A stretch of 64,000 nucleotides of DNA from Marinifilum fragile JCM 15579 (lineage in GTDB: Bacteria > Bacteroidota > Bacteroidia > Bacteroidales > Marinifilaceae). How positions within the stretch are numbered: the stretch's first letter is position 1; every line of letters starts with the position of its first letter. The notes beneath the pieces are model-generated. The model did no database searches. It saw nothing but the letters and a program-made list of their open reading frames with translations, and was not told the origin of the DNA. Where the stretch lies: NCBI RefSeq assembly GCF_001310955.1, contig NZ_BAZX01000005.1, forward strand, positions 62,001-126,000, read 5' to 3'. The translations under genes and the position numbers were made by a program. Shown here piece by piece: positions 41,746-51,270 of the stretch.

Positions 41746-44140
41746 CTAATTTGCAATGTTGTTTAATAGTTGTTCCAATGAATATTCGTCTTGTATAAGC
41801 ACCTGACGAGCTTTACTTCCTTCAAAAGGCCCTACAATTCCTGCAGCTTCCAATTGGTCAACAATTCTCCCGGCTCGGTTGTATCCAATAGAGAATCGGC
41901 GTTGAATTCCCGAAGTTGACCCTTGTTGTGAAGTCACCACCAAGCGAGCAGCTTCTTCGAACAATGCGTCGCGTTTCTGAAGATCGATATCTCCAGCGCC
42001 ACTCTCCGATGATTCTCCAACATATTCAGGCAGCATCAAGGCAGAAGTAGGATTGTTGATTATTAATAAATTCGGTAATTGCTTCCACTTCCGGGGTGTC
42101 AACAAAGGCACATTGTACACGCACCAAACTGCTACTGATTGATACCAACATATCACCTCGCCCGATTAATTGGTTGGCCCCAGGACTGTCCAGAATGGTT
42201 CTGGAGTCAATCATAGAGGCTACTTTAAATGCAATTCTGGCAGGGAAGTTTGCCTTAATCACACCCGTAATGATATTTGTAGAAGGTCTTTGTGTTGCAA
42301 TAATCATATGAATACCAATTGCACGAGCCAATTGGGCAATTCTGGCAATCGGAGCTTCAACCTCCTTGCCGGCTGTCATAATCAAATCAGCAAACTCATC
42401 AATAATTACCACAATGTATGGCAAGTACCTGTGACCATTCTCCGGATTTAATTTTCGTTTTATAAACTTGGCATTGTATTCTTTGATATTTCTTGCATGC
42501 GCTTTTTTCAGCAAATCGTAACGAGAGTCCATTTCGATACACAAGGAATTCAATGTAGAAATTACCTTATGGATATCTGTAATGATTGGCTCTTCTTCTT
42601 CAGGAAGTTTTGCTAAAAAGTGCTTTTCTATGGTTGAATAAATACTTAATTCAACCTTTTTAGGATCGATTAAAACAAATTTTAGTTGTGATGGATGCTT
42701 CTTATACAAAAGAGATGTAATAATGGCATTCAACCCAACCGACTTACCTTGACCAGTAGCACCTGCCACCAAAAGGTGAGGCATTTTGGTTAGATCAAGG
42801 GTGTATGTTTCATTGGAAATGGTTCTACCCAATGCAACAGGTAAAGCAAATTTTGATTCCTGAAACTTCTTGGATGCAATGATGTTCTTCATCGAAACAA
42901 TTTCAGGGGTACGATTAGGAACCTCAATACCAATTGTACCTTTTCCCGGAATAGGAGCAATGATACGAATTCCGAGAGCTGACAAACTTAATGCAATGTC
43001 ATCTTCCAGATTTTTAATCTTAGAAATTCGAACTCCAGGTGCAGGAACAATTTCGTAAAGAGTAACCGTAGGTCCAATGGTTGCTTTAATTTGTACAATT
43101 TCAATTTTGTAATGACGAAGCGTTTCAACAATCTTATTCTTATTGCTCTCTAATTCCTCTTTGCTAACAACCGAATTGTTTATCTGGTGATCTTCCAATA
43201 AATCGATAGTTGGAAATCTATATCTGGATAAATCCAAGGTTGGATCGAAATCTTCTAAAGGCTCTTGATTAAGAGGAACTGTTTCTTCCTGTTCTCTTAC
43301 TGTCTCTATTTTCAACTCTACACCATCTTCACTTTCAGTTTCGTTTAATGCAGTTTCTTTGGTAGCATCAACAGGTATTTCCGGTTCTTCTGTTAATAGA
43401 ATTTCAGATTCGAAATTTGGAGTCTCAAGTTCTATTTCTTCAGTGATTTCTGGTTGTTCTCTAATTTCGTCAGCTATCTCTTCTTCTAAATCTTCATTTT
43501 CAGTGATGGTTTCTGAGGTTTTTTCTTTCTTCTTAACCAATCTTTTAAAGAAACCTACAGTATTTTGAAAACCGAATGTTAATAGACAAAGGAGACTTAA
43601 TATTAATAGGAATAAAGTTCCAACATTACCTATAGTGGAAACCAGCCATTCACTAATGAAAAAGCCATGAATGCCACCAAGAAACAGGAACGAATCACTT
43701 GTGGAATCCACAAAAACAAAAGCCATTCCTATTGAAAACCAAATGCTAAAAAGTAGGGTGTAAAGAATACTTTTCTTGATGGACTGAATCTTTAGCCCCC
43801 AGGAACGTAGGGATAGAACTACCATTACATATAGAAAGGAAAATGATGCAATTCCAAACCCTTTGTTGATGAATAAGTTTGAGAGATATGCTCCAGTTTT
43901 ACCCGTCCAGTTTTCTACTCTTATTTCAGAATCCGTAATTAATTCGAGCCATTTAATATCTAGTTTACTTTGATCTGCACCTCCTGTGAAAAAGAAGGAT
44001 ACAAATGCCAGACTTGTATATATGGTAAAAAGTGAAAGAGTAACTCCCAAAATGAAACGAGTTCTTTCATCACTTAAAAATTTGGGTTTTGAGAATATCT
44101 TTCTTCGGGATTTAGGTTTTGATTTCTTTTTTGTAGCCAT
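41746..44140 (-). pseudogene. ftsK: DNA translocase FtsK, frameshifted near the C-terminus
   Basis: The protein has four N-terminal membrane segments (residues about 25-190), an acidic linker, and the RecA-like motor with GATGQGKSVGLNA (Walker A), IIDEFADLIM (Walker B) and IATQRPSTNIITGVIKANFP. The first frame stops at 42026 after EFINNQQSY. A second frame (to 41746) supplies the rest: LPEYVGESSESG, KRDALFEEAARLVV and the winged-helix gamma domain QRRFSIGYNRAGRIVDQLE. A +1 shift at about 42030-42060 joins them into about 797 aa. FtsK is needed for division, so a sequence error is likely. Confidence 0.9.
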
Positions 44141-44267
44141 TCGTTTATTTTTCAGTGTGTTGCTGATGTCACGCTGTTGCGAAATTTATGTAAAAGTAAT
44201 AAAAATGGCTTGGAAATCCACAGTTTTAATTGTGTGCAAAAGATTAATTTTTGGATAAAATCTTTAA

Positions 44268-44948
44268 CTAGTTGAAATCTACAATATATTTTTTCAAAGT
44301 TGCTTTGTCTGAAAGAACGTATTCTGCAGGAACATTAAATTCTTCTGAAGCTATTTTTTCTAAACTTACGCTTTGAGCAGTAAACTTCATTTTTATCTTA
44401 TTCATTGTAGTTTCAAACTCCATAAGAACACCTTCTATTTCATTTAAAGGTGTATTTCTGTTCGGATTCTCAAGGCCAATTTCTTCTGTATACGCAACTT
44501 TAATAGGATTTATTGTTTCATCTTCGAAAAAAAGTTCGGCAACTTTACATTTGTATCCAGCTATTGTCTTAATCTCATCCAAATGTTTTATTCTGCTAGG
44601 AGGTAGTTGATTGTAAATAAAAGCAACTTCTTCTTTGGGAAATTCGTAGTTAAACTTGTTGTTCAGGACTTTAAGAAGAATATGGCTTTTATCACAATCG
44701 AAATTTGAAATAAACTTTGTGCTAAAAAAACCAAGATATCCTTCAGAAGTTAAACTGATGTTATTTTTTTTAAACCGTAATTCTACTTTATTTGGAAGTA
44801 ATGCTACAATAGGATTTTCTTTCTCCGAAGCGTAATAACTAACATCGTAAATAATAAGTCCTTCGTCAGCTTTGGTCTTATTTCCTGATTTACTATTACA
44901 AGAACTTAAGATTATTGCAAATAAAAAAAGGAAAATGGGTAGCCTCAT
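44268..44948 (-). CDS. Lipoprotein of unknown function (DUF4412-like)
   Basis: The 226-aa product has a lipobox (AIILSSC, Cys at about residue 17). The mature beta-rich part begins EGLIIYDVSYYASEKENP and includes IKTIAGYKCKVAELFF, which resembles the GLPGLI/DUF4412 family of Bacteroidota envelope proteins (a conserved IAGYKC turn). Function unknown. It lies upstream of ftsK on the same strand with 128 nt between them. Confidence 0.7.
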   Translation of the reverse strand: MRLPIFLFLFAIILSSCNSKSGNKTKADEGLIIYDVSYYASEKENPIVALLPNKVELRFKKNNISLTSEGYLGFFSTKFISNFDCDKSHILLKVLNNKFNYEFPKEEVAFIYNQLPPSRIKHLDEIKTIAGYKCKVAELFFEDETINPIKVAYTEEIGLENPNRNTPLNEIEGVLMEFETTMNKIKMKFTAQSVSLEKIASEEFNVPAEYVLSDKATLKKYIVDFN

Positions 44949-45383
44949 AAAATTTGAGTTAGTTGGTATAGATTGTCCGGTAAAGTTGTTTTGAAATACT
45001 TCCTAAATGTATAAAACATCCTAAAATAAACGATAAAACTAATCTTCTTTCTTAAAGAATTTAAAGTTTCTACGATTAATTTATTTTTTGGTTTTAATTT
45101 ATGCTAAAATGTGGACTGAAATTGATTTGCTTGTAAAATCTAATAATATAAACATAACTGCATTTTTTAATTCGGGTTGTGCAAACGAGTGATATCAAGT
45201 TTTCAGTTTGCTTTGAATTTCATTATTTTACATGTGTAACTACTAAACAGTAAAAATCATTCCGCTGTAATGTGTTGAAAAACAGGGTTTGAAAAAGTTT
45301 TTAAAAAAAAGCAAAATTTCTTGTTTTGTAATTAATTTTTTTAGTTTTGCAAAACTAACAAGAAAAACATAAAGCGAAAAGTA
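44949..45383 (+). promoter_or_regulatory. Upstream region of arcC with promoter
   Basis: The 435 nt hold no gene. TAGTTTTG at 45342-45349 fits the TAnnTTTG box 35 nt before arcC. Upstream is a T-rich stretch with several TTG. TAGTTTTGCAAAACTAA at 45342-45358 is also a palindrome that could be an operator overlapping the start site. No known riboswitch was recognised. Confidence 0.5.
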
Positions 45384-46340
45384 ATGAATAAATTAGCAGT
45401 TGTAGCCTTAGGAGGTAATGCGTTGCTTCGAGGCAATCAGAAAGGTACTGTTGAAGAGCAAAATGCAAATACAACAGACACTCTTGAAAATTTGATTTTC
45501 CTTATTAAAGAAGGATATGATATTGTATTAGCTCACGGTAATGGTCCACAGGTTGGAAATATTTTGATGAGAAATGATGCAGGTGAGCAATTGTATAATA
45601 TTCCTCAAATGCCATTAGATATTGATGTTGCCGATTCTCAAGGGGGTATTGGTTACATGATCGAGCGTAACTTAAGAAATGTTCTAAAGAAACATGGCAT
45701 CAAGAAAGATGTTATTACTTTGGTTACTCAGGTTGTTGTGGATAAAGATGATCCAGCATTTGAGAATCCAACAAAACGTGTAGGTAAGATCTATACGAAA
45801 GAAGAAGCTGATGCATTGGCTGCTGATAAAGGATGGATTTTTAAAGAAGAGGTAAAAGCTGATGGTGGATGGAGAAGAGTAGTACCTTCGCCAAGACCAA
45901 TGAGAGTAATGAACGAAGAAATCGTTTCAAAGTTAGCTCGCGAAGGAAATATCGTGATTACCGTTGGTGGCGGTGGAGTTCCGGTTTATGAGGATGCTGA
46001 TGGTCAGATTTGCCCAGTGGAAGGTGTTATCGACAAAGATTTAGCTTCTGCATTAATTGGTGCAAGAATCAAAGCTGATGAATTCTACATCTTAACTGAT
46101 GTTCCATATATTTACAAGAACTTTAAACAGCCAAACGAAGAAATTTTGGAATTCCTTGACTACAAGGATACAATGGAATTGATGGAAGATGGTCAGTTTG
46201 CTGAAGGTAGTATGGCTCCAAAAATTAGAGCTTGCCTGGAGTTTGTTCAGAACGGAGGTAAGAAATCGGTAATTACCGAAGCTACTAAGCTTGAGGACAA
46301 AAAGTATGGTAGTAAAATTACTATGGAATACGAGAACTAA
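45384..46340 (+). CDS. arcC: Carbamate kinase
   Basis: The 318-aa enzyme of the amino-acid-kinase fold interconverts carbamoyl phosphate plus ADP with carbamate plus ATP. VALGGNALLRGNQKGT opens the protein, and VLAHGNGPQVGNILMRN, SQGGIGYMIERNLRN, VPSPRPMRV and TVGGGGVPV follow as in ArcC. A possible weak terminator hairpin (46352-46396) separates it from the ornithine carbamoyltransferase gene 92 nt downstream. No arginine deiminase gene is within the window. Confidence 0.95.
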   Translation: MNKLAVVALGGNALLRGNQKGTVEEQNANTTDTLENLIFLIKEGYDIVLAHGNGPQVGNILMRNDAGEQLYNIPQMPLDIDVADSQGGIGYMIERNLRNVLKKHGIKKDVITLVTQVVVDKDDPAFENPTKRVGKIYTKEEADALAADKGWIFKEEVKADGGWRRVVPSPRPMRVMNEEIVSKLAREGNIVITVGGGGVPVYEDADGQICPVEGVIDKDLASALIGARIKADEFYILTDVPYIYKNFKQPNEEILEFLDYKDTMELMEDGQFAEGSMAPKIRACLEFVQNGGKKSVITEATKLEDKKYGSKITMEYEN

Positions 46341-46432
46341 AATTAAATAAGAATCTTGTGCCTTCGTTTTGTTATGTTGGCACAAGACTCTATTTTTGAC
46401 AAATATTTGTTTATCCTATTAAAATTATAACA

Positions 46433-47434
46433 ATGGCTTTCAATCTTAGAAACAGAAGTTTTTTGAAGCTTTTGGATTTTTCTCCAAAAGAAATTCAGTA
46501 CATGTTAGATCTTGCAAGAGATTTAAAAAGAGCTAAATATGCTGGTAACGAGGTTCAAACTCTAAAGGGTAAGAACATTGCTTTAATTTTCGAGAAGTCT
46601 TCTACTCGTACGCGTTGTGCTTTTGAAACAGCTGCTTACGATCAGGGAGCTCACGTAACTTATTTGGGACCTTCAGGATCTCAGATTGGTGTTAAGGAAT
46701 CTATGGCTGATACTGCACGCGTACTAGGTCGTATGTATGATGGTATTGAGTACCGTGGTTTCGGTCAGACTGTTGTTGAGGAATTGGCTAAGCACGCTGG
46801 AGTACCAGTTTGGAATGGTTTAACTGATGAATTCCACCCAACTCAAATTTTGGCTGATTTCCTTACTATGATGGAGCACTGTGATAAGCCATTACACCAA
46901 GTTTCTTTTGCTTACTTAGGTGATGCAAGAAACAACATGGCTAACTCATTAATGGTAGGTGCTGCTAAAATGGGTATGGATGTAAGAATCGTTGGTCCTA
47001 AGAATCTTCAACCAGAGGAAGAATTGGTGGCTCAATGTCTTGAAATCGCTAAAGAAACAGGTGCTAAGGTAACTGTTACTGCTAACACAGAAGAAGGTGT
47101 TAAAGGTTGTGATTTCCTTTATACTGACGTTTGGGTATCAATGGGCGAGCCAGATGAGGTTTGGAAAGAAAGAATCGAATTGTTGAAGCCTTTCCAGGTG
47201 AACAAAGAGACTATGGCTATGACTGGCAACGAAAAGTGTAAATTTATGCACTGTCTTCCTGCTTACCACAATAGAGAAACTAAGGTAGGTGAAGAAGTTT
47301 ACCAGAAGTTTGGTTTAGATGGAATCGAAGTTACTGAAGAAGTATTCGAATCTCCAGCATCTATCGTATTTGATGAAGCTGAAAACCGTCTTCACACTAT
47401 TAAAGCTGTAATGGTTGCTACTTTAGGAGCATAA
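46433..47434 (+). CDS. argF: Ornithine carbamoyltransferase
   Basis: The 333-aa enzyme has the carbamoyl-phosphate site [12 protein letters not shown] (about 51-62), the HPTQ motif in [26 protein letters not shown] and the ornithine-binding MHCLPAYH, so it is an ornithine enzyme rather than an aspartate one. Its partner gene, arcC, hints at the catabolic (ArcB) direction, citrulline to ornithine and carbamoyl phosphate, but the sequence does not decide between ArgF and ArcB. A good terminator follows at 47460. Confidence 0.94.
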   Translation: MAFNLRNRSFLKLLDFSPKEIQYMLDLARDLKRAKYAGNEVQTLKGKNIALIFEKSSTRTRCAFETAAYDQGAHVTYLGPSGSQIGVKESMADTARVLGRMYDGIEYRGFGQTVVEELAKHAGVPVWNGLTDEFHPTQILADFLTMMEHCDKPLHQVSFAYLGDARNNMANSLMVGAAKMGMDVRIVGPKNLQPEEELVAQCLEIAKETGAKVTVTANTEEGVKGCDFLYTDVWVSMGEPDEVWKERIELLKPFQVNKETMAMTGNEKCKFMHCLPAYHNRETKVGEEVYQKFGLDGIEVTEEVFESPASIVFDEAENRLHTIKAVMVATLGA

Positions 47435-47459
47435 TTAAGCTTTAATTACAAGATAAATG

Positions 47460-47490
47460 AAAAGGGATAACAATTGGTATCCCTTTTTTT
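47460..47490 (+). terminator. Terminator of the arcC-argF unit
   Basis: AAAAGGGATA and TATCCCTTTT form a 10-bp stem with an 8-nt loop and a T run, 26 nt after the argF stop. Confidence 0.9.
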
Positions 47491-47551
47491 GTTTTTGTTA
47501 TGATTAAATAATCACACCTAATTTACTTGTTAATAGGTTTGTGTAATTTTA

Positions 47552-47761
47552 TTAGTTTTTAAGATATGTAAACTTGTTGTTCTTGTCAATTGAAATTGCA
47601 TGAATTCCTTTATTTTTTAATTCATTTTTGAAATCACAACCACTACACCCGCCACCACAAGCAGATTCTTTTTGTTTTTTTATCATTTGAACCAATTGGT
47701 AGAATGTATATCCAACAGCATAAATGATAATCAGGTATGTTAGTATGAGTTGAATGCTCAT
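47552..47761 (-). CDS. FeoB-associated Cys-rich membrane protein
   Basis: The 69-aa protein has one N-terminal membrane segment (IQLILTYLIIIYAVGYTFY), then SACGGGCSGCDFK with three closely spaced Cys. This is the pattern of the small FeoB-associated cysteine-rich proteins that accompany feoB. It starts 3 nt after the feoAB stop and is surely cotranscribed. It may bind iron or an Fe-S cluster at the channel exit. Confidence 0.88.
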   Translation of the reverse strand: MSIQLILTYLIIIYAVGYTFYQLVQMIKKQKESACGGGCSGCDFKNELKNKGIHAISIDKNNKFTYLKN

Positions 47762-47764
47762 GAT

Positions 47765-50269
47765 TTAAACTATTAAGTTTCCGACTTGGTATACTATAAA
47801 TGAGACTAACCAGGCAAGTCCGGTTGTATAAAATACAACAAATGCAGCCCATTTCCAATTTGCCTCTTTAACTAATGCAGCGACTACAGCTACACAAGGA
47901 AAATAAATCAAGGTAAAAATCAAAAATGATAGGGCAGTTAAAGCACTAAAAACCTTTTCGCCAGTTCGGTAGTCTCCTGTAAATTCTTGTTCTCTTAACT
48001 TGTTTCTTAAACTCTCGCTTGATTCGTCACTATCTTCACCTTCCTGGTATAAAACTCCCATTGTACTTACAACCACTTCTTTTGCTGCAATACCTGTAAG
48101 GATACTAACCGACATTTTCCAATCAAAACCCAAAGGATGCATGGCAGGAGCTATAAAATGCCCGATTCTGCCTATGTATGAATTTTCCTGTTTTTCTTCA
48201 AGCATATCATTACGTAAACTCGCTATTTTAACATCGCTTTGTTCTTGAATGAAAACTTTCTCAGATTCATTTGCATTTTCCAGCTTTTCTTTAGTATTGA
48301 CTTCATTTTGTGCGATTAAGCTATTGTAATCTTTGGAGTAATCTACTTCCAATGGGAAATATCCCAATGCCCAGATTATTATTGAGGCCACAAGAATAAC
48401 ACCACCCATTTTCTTTAAATACTGTACTCCCTTGCTCCACATGTGTCTAGTAGTTGCCTTTAGAGTCGGTATTCGATAGGGTGGTAATTCCATTACAAAT
48501 GGTGCGTCTTTTGATTTAAAGAAGCTGGCTTTAAAAATCTTGGCAAATAAAACTGCTAGTATAATTCCTAACATGTAAATACCGAAAAGCATTACACTTG
48601 CGTTTTCAGGGAAAAAAGTACCAATGATTAGAATGTATACTGGCAATCGAGCACTACATGACATGAATGGAATAATCATCATTGTGAGGATTCTGTCACT
48701 TCTATTTTCAAGTGTTCTGGTAGCCATCATTGCAGGTACATTACATCCAAATCCCATAACCAAAGGAATGAATGATTTTCCATGCAGCCCTATTTTGTGC
48801 ATCAATTTATCCATGATGAAAGCAGCACGTGCCATGTAACCCGTATCCTCCATAAATGAAATAAAAAAGAATAGGATAAGAATGTTAGGAAGAAAAACAA
48901 TTACTCCTCCGACACCCCCAATAATTCCATCAATTAGTAGATCTTTTAATGGACCTTCTGCCATTAAATTATCCAGTAGGTTACTTAATCCTTCTACACC
49001 CATTTCTATCCAACTCATAGGGTATTCTCCTAAGTTGAAAGTAGCATAGAATGTTAAAAACATAAAGCCTAGGAAGATTGGAAATCCAAATAACTTATGA
49101 GTGATAAATGTATCAATCAATGTGGTATTTCTTCTTCTCTTGATAGGACTTTCCTTGTAAGTCTCTTTCAATGCTCCATCAATAAAGCCATATTTAGAAT
49201 CTGTTATAACCGTTTCACAGACCTCACCAAATTCTTTTTCAATCTTTGCAATTTGTTCTTTGGCTACTGCTTTTATTTCAAAATGAAGATCACTTTCATG
49301 AATAATATGACGAGCACTTTCATCATTTTCTAAAAGTTTTATCGAAAGATATCTAGGCGACATGCTGGAAGATAACTTTCGATCTTTCTTGATTACAGTT
49401 TGTATTTTTAAAATTGCACTTTCTACAATTTTACCGTAATTGATATGAATGTGTCGAACAATTGGATCTCTGTCTTCATATACTTCAATCGCTTTGTCGA
49501 ATAATTCTTTTACTCCTTTACCTTTTGAACTTACAGTTGGGACAATAGGAATTCCTAACATTTTTGAAAGTTCCTTGTAATTGAAAGTAGCCCCTTTTTT
49601 TTCCAGTTCATCATACATGTTTAAGGCCAATATTACCTTAATGTCCATGTCGATAAGTTGAGTCGTTAGATATAGGTTTCTTTCCAGGTTTGAAGCATCT
49701 ACAACATTGATCACAACATCAGGACTTTCATTCATGATGTATTTTCTAACGAATAATTCTTCCGGAGTATATGCAGTAAGAGAATAGGTTCCAGGTAAAT
49801 CTGTCACATCAAATAGATAGCCATTTTGCTTTACTTGAGCTTGTTTTGAGTCAACGGTAACCCCACTATAGTTTCCTACATGTTCTTTGGATCCGGAAGC
49901 AAAGTTGAATAATGTTGTTTTTCCAGCATTAGGGTTTCCAACTAAAGCTACATTTATTTTTTTGCCTTTTTCTTTTGCTGAGGTTTTTAGAATTTCATCA
50001 CTAATTGTTCCTTCAAAATCGGATATTTTTATGTGATTTGCTTCTTTTTGAGTAATTACTTCAATTAATGCAGCTTCGCTTCTGCGCAGAGAAACTTCAT
50101 ACCCCATAATTTCATACTCTACAGGATCTTTTAGGGGGGCATTTTTTATAACAGTAACTTTTTTCCCCTTAACAAAGCCCATTTCGGTAATTCTTTTTCG
50201 AAATGCACCATGTCCTAATACTTTGGTAATTATTCCTTTTTGATTATCTGTTAACTCAGATAGCTTCAT
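47765..50269 (-). CDS. feoB: Fused FeoA-FeoB ferrous iron transporter
   Basis: The 834-aa protein begins with a FeoA SH3-like domain (about residues 1-75; MKLSELTDNQKGIITKVLG and MGYEVSLRRSEAALIEV), joined to a FeoB G domain: G1 GNPNAGKTTLFN (about 110), G3 DLPGTYSL, G4 NMYDE. The gate-containing membrane domain carries IGGVGGVIVFLPNI and LVMGFGCNVPA. FeoA-FeoB fusion is common in Bacteroidota. It takes up Fe(II) under low oxygen. The 5' region holds a 20-bp palindrome at 50413-50432. Confidence 0.96.
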   Translation of the reverse strand: MKLSELTDNQKGIITKVLGHGAFRKRITEMGFVKGKKVTVIKNAPLKDPVEYEIMGYEVSLRRSEAALIEVITQKEANHIKISDFEGTISDEILKTSAKEKGKKINVALVGNPNAGKTTLFNFASGSKEHVGNYSGVTVDSKQAQVKQNGYLFDVTDLPGTYSLTAYTPEELFVRKYIMNESPDVVINVVDASNLERNLYLTTQLIDMDIKVILALNMYDELEKKGATFNYKELSKMLGIPIVPTVSSKGKGVKELFDKAIEVYEDRDPIVRHIHINYGKIVESAILKIQTVIKKDRKLSSSMSPRYLSIKLLENDESARHIIHESDLHFEIKAVAKEQIAKIEKEFGEVCETVITDSKYGFIDGALKETYKESPIKRRRNTTLIDTFITHKLFGFPIFLGFMFLTFYATFNLGEYPMSWIEMGVEGLSNLLDNLMAEGPLKDLLIDGIIGGVGGVIVFLPNILILFFFISFMEDTGYMARAAFIMDKLMHKIGLHGKSFIPLVMGFGCNVPAMMATRTLENRSDRILTMMIIPFMSCSARLPVYILIIGTFFPENASVMLFGIYMLGIILAVLFAKIFKASFFKSKDAPFVMELPPYRIPTLKATTRHMWSKGVQYLKKMGGVILVASIIIWALGYFPLEVDYSKDYNSLIAQNEVNTKEKLENANESEKVFIQEQSDVKIASLRNDMLEEKQENSYIGRIGHFIAPAMHPLGFDWKMSVSILTGIAAKEVVVSTMGVLYQEGEDSDESSESLRNKLREQEFTGDYRTGEKVFSALTALSFLIFTLIYFPCVAVVAALVKEANWKWAAFVVFYTTGLAWLVSFIVYQVGNLIV

Positions 50270-50520
50270 TCGTTCTTAAATTTCCGTGTTGTTCGTTGTT
50301 CCCTGATTTGTCAGGTAATTTAGTATTCATCAGGTGATGTTTTTTTCTATTTATATGCATCACAAATTTTCCTAAATGTTGGTCAAACGTATAGGAAATT
50401 TTCAATAATTACAATCCCTATTAATAGGGATTTTTATTAATCATTTAATAGTTTTGGGCTATATATTTGGACTTAATAAAAATATGCCAGTGCAAATGTA
50501 ACAGTTTTGAGATATTTTTG
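50270..50520 (-). promoter_or_regulatory. feoAB upstream region with perfect palindrome and -7 box
   Basis: AATCCCTATTAATAGGGATT (50413-50432) is a perfect 20-bp palindrome. On the minus strand TACATTTG (50500-50493) fits the -7 box, so the palindrome would lie about 55-75 nt inside a 220-nt leader. It does not match the classical Fur box. It could be an operator for another metal regulator or an RNA hairpin. Confidence 0.5.
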
Positions 50521-50542
50521 AATGCTAGTGTGCACGAAACAA

Positions 50543-50571
50543 AAAAAGCTGCTCGTTAAAAGCAGCTTTAA
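50543..50571 (-). terminator. Terminator of the DUF3276 gene
   Basis: On the minus strand AAAGCTGCT and AGCAGCTTT pair with a 7-nt loop and run into seven T, 18 nt after the stop at 50589. Confidence 0.9.
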
Positions 50572-50588
50572 GTTTTATAAAATGATAT

Positions 50589-50984
50589 TTATTCCGATAA
50601 ATCTTCAAATTCAACGTTTGAATAGGCTTCTGCTTCTAATCCTTCAATTAGTTCTGAGCGTTTATTTTGTTCTTCGGTTACGAACAATTCTTCTACTTCG
50701 TTGGTTTCCATATTTGATGATTTGATAAAATCCAAAGCCTCTAACAATCCTTCAGAAAATTTGTCAAAATCTTCTTTATATAAAAATACTTTGTGTTTCT
50801 CGAAAGAATAGTTTCCTTCTTTGTCGTAGCGCTTTTTACTTTCTGTAATTGTTAGATAATAGTCGTCTTTTCTTGTTGCTTTTACATCAAAAAAGTACGT
50901 CCTTTTTCCTGCCCTAACCGCATTCGAAAAAATTTCATCGCGATTCTTTTTTTCATATCCATCTTTATTGTCGTAACCTTCCAT
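50589..50984 (-). CDS. DUF3276 / PUR-family nucleic-acid-binding protein
   Basis: The 131-aa protein contains IFSNAVRAGKRTYFFDVKATRKDDYYLTI followed by HKVFLYKEDFDKFSEGL, the PUR-like repeat of DUF3276, related to eukaryotic Pur-alpha. The C-terminal third is acidic and disordered. Binding to single-stranded nucleic acid is expected from the family; its cellular role is not established. Single gene, divergent from nusB. Confidence 0.88.
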   Translation of the reverse strand: MEGYDNKDGYEKKNRDEIFSNAVRAGKRTYFFDVKATRKDDYYLTITESKKRYDKEGNYSFEKHKVFLYKEDFDKFSEGLLEALDFIKSSNMETNEVEELFVTEEQNKRSELIEGLEAEAYSNVEFEDLSE

Positions 50985-51202
50985 TTCAAATAAATTTTAA
51001 TTTATTCTGTTTATAGTCTTCAAAAATAAAAAAATCTGCGTACTAATTGCTATGTGTTAGTAATTTATTATCGTAAAAAAGTAATTTAAATTCAGTATGC
51101 AAACCTTTTCAATTGGCTTTTATAGACTTACAGGATTTTGTTATATGTAAAGTAAAGGGTAGTCTGATCTTTAATTCTTTTTACTGTTTTTTTTAAAATT
51201 AC

Positions 51203-51232
51203 TTGTTGAGTTATAAAAAAAGTCTAATTTTG
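51203..51232 (+). promoter_or_regulatory. Promoter of nusB
   Basis: TTG (51203-51205), 19 nt and TAATTTTG (51225-51232) match the Bacteroidota promoter. The second box ends 38 nt before the nusB start. Confidence 0.6.
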
Positions 51233-51270
51233 CAGCCACAATGACAAATTTGTAAAAGTTCTTTAAGGAT

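Noticed and set aside
41746..42156. Separate regulator gene with winged helix
   Set aside because: The sequence (LPEYVGES, KRDALFEEAARLV, winged helix) is the normal FtsK C-terminus in a shifted frame, not an independent gene.
44949..45383. Riboswitch before arcC
   Set aside because: The region is long enough, but I could not find conserved stems of any known class; only a promoter box and a palindrome are supported.
46352..46396. Strong terminator between arcC and argF
   Set aside because: A 9-bp stem exists but the loop is long (16 nt) and the T run is interrupted, so it is at best a weak attenuating hairpin; the genes may still be cotranscribed.
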